Below, in pieces: positions 33,908 to 34,689 of a stretch of DNA of 34,689 nucleotides. The translations under genes were made by a program, and so were the position numbers. This stretch comes from Gammaproteobacteria bacterium. GTDB lineage: Bacteria; Pseudomonadota; Gammaproteobacteria; Pseudomonadales; Porticoccaceae. The notes under the pieces are model-generated. The model saw only the letters and a program-made list of their open reading frames with translations. It had not been told where the DNA came from and ran no database searches. The DNA is taken from positions 1 to 34,689 of the forward strand of contig QJWQ01000178.1 of NCBI GenBank assembly GCA_003235325.1, written 5' to 3'. Positions within the stretch are counted from its first letter, which is position 1; every line of letters begins with the position of its first letter.

Positions 33908-34689
33908 GCGCTGAAGCAGTCACAGAATTTGTTATTCGCGATTTTGACCGCCTGCCTGCCAGTGGCCAAATATTGTCAACTGTCGAGACTTCGCCCTGGC
34001 TCGGAGATTTCCGCCGCCGTGCCCTGGATGATCTGAGGCGACAGGGGCTGCCGGGAGTTAAAACCGAGGACTGGAAATACACCAGTGTCCGGAACCTGGT
34101 GGCGGAGACCTTTGCAACCGCTGTCGACCTCGAGGCGAACTCCGCATCGGAAATCAGGACGATGGCGGCAACCGCCACTGCCGGCATCGATCCCGATCGG
34201 TGCCATCTGGTTGTGGTGGTCAACGGCATACTCGACGCCGAACTGTCCAGTAATGAGGATTTGCCCGACGGATTGCGGCTGACCTCCCTGCAGGCCGCCA
34301 TGGCCGGGCCTTCCCCGGCGGTAGGGAAACTGCTTGGTACCGTTGTCAGTCATCAGCGCCATCCGTTTGCCGCCCTCAACGGCGCACTGTTCGAGAATGG
34401 CGTCTGGCTTGATATCGAGCCGGGTGTCGATGTCGTCAAGCCCCTGGTGCTGGTCTGGCTGACCCTGGGTAGGCAGCCGGCGCTGGTGCAGCCGCGGCTG
34501 CTGGTCCGGGTCGGGGAGGGTGCCCGGCTGACATTGCTGGAACAACATTGCGGCGGAAGAGTTGGCCACCTGACCAACAAGGTCACGGAGGTCAGCCTGT
34601 CCGACAATGCCGGGTTGACCCATTTGCAGCTTCAGCAACTGCGCGACGACCGGCTGATCTGCGGCAGCCACGTGCGCTGTGGACGTGAC
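33904..34689 (+). CDS. sufD: SufD, Fe-S cluster assembly protein (5' part, runs off the window)
   Basis: ATG at 33904 overlaps the sufC stop (ATGA). The frame stays open for 262 codons to the last base of the window. Recognisable SufD features are RRRALDDLRRQGLPGVKTEDWKYTSV (in part GVKTEDWKYT, about 40-50), the HPFAALNGALFENGVWLDI block (about 160-178) and the start of the beta-helix core (PLVLVW, GARLTLLEQH). It pairs with SufB and SufC. Later genes of the usual order (sufS, sufE or sufU, sufT) would lie beyond the window. Confidence 0.95.
   Translation, partial: MSAEAVTEFVIRDFDRLPASGQILSTVETSPWLGDFRRRALDDLRRQGLPGVKTEDWKYTSVRNLVAETFATAVDLEANSASEIRTMAATATAGIDPDRCHLVVVVNGILDAELSSNEDLPDGLRLTSLQAAMAGPSPAVGKLLGTVVSHQRHPFAALNGALFENGVWLDIEPGVDVVKPLVLVWLTLGRQPALVQPRLLVRVGEGARLTLLEQHCGGRVGHLTNKVTEVSLSDNAGLTHLQLQQLRDDRLICGSHVRCGRD

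Overview
The window looks like chromosomal DNA of a gammaproteobacterium. It is GC-rich, and it carries the divergent ybbA-ybbP/tesA arrangement, a gammaproteobacterial-type PpnN, a Fur-boxed outer-membrane operon and a regulator-sufBCD cluster whose regulator is of the gammaproteobacterial SUF type. The mix of c-di-GMP signalling, TonB-dependent uptake and flavin-based iron genes suggests a free-living, perhaps marine, member of the Pseudomonadales/Cellvibrionales side. That placement is inference; no rRNA or tRNA is present to settle it.

Layout. 1-4.1 kb: the 5' end of a probable azoreductase-like flavodoxin-fold gene, a divergent LysR regulator, and a convergent very large DUF2339 membrane protein. 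4.3-6.7 kb: a membrane HAMP-GGDEF-EAL protein. 6.8-8.7 kb: a small accessory island with an HxlR/SCP2-type regulator and a divergent DsrE-like CPPC protein, bracketed by three direct copies (one before, two in tandem after) of a ~168-bp highly structured repeat. 8.7-13.2 kb: YbbP/YbbA ABC-type system with divergent TesA, then a UPF0303 protein. 13.4-16.3 kb: a porin / covalent-flavin FMN-binding protein / PepSY membrane protein operon under an almost perfect Fur box placed between -35 and -10. 16.6-19.4 kb: a PQQ-type aldose dehydrogenase and PpnN. 19.5-24.3 kb: a cell-envelope signalling cluster on the minus strand (OmpR-type regulator, LysM-FecR-type envelope protein, CHASE2 histidine kinase). 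24.6-30.3 kb: an ECF sigma factor, a FecR anti-sigma with an STN-like C-terminus, a convergent STN-containing TonB-dependent receptor, and a divergent secreted cysteine-rich protein of unknown function. 30.6-34.7 kb: a small conserved protein, an Rrf2 regulator behind an IscR-like 25-bp palindrome, and sufB, sufC and the first 262 codons of sufD.

How it fits together. Several units concern iron and redox: Fur-controlled outer-membrane/flavin/PepSY genes, a sigma-FecR-TonB receptor set, and SUF Fe-S assembly with a cluster-sensing regulator. The most unusual feature is the structured repeat family. Its three copies share two nearly invariant blocks, while the hairpin stems change by compensatory substitutions. 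The ends are TA-flanked inverted repeats that also provide the stop codons of two neighbouring genes. I do not recognise this family.
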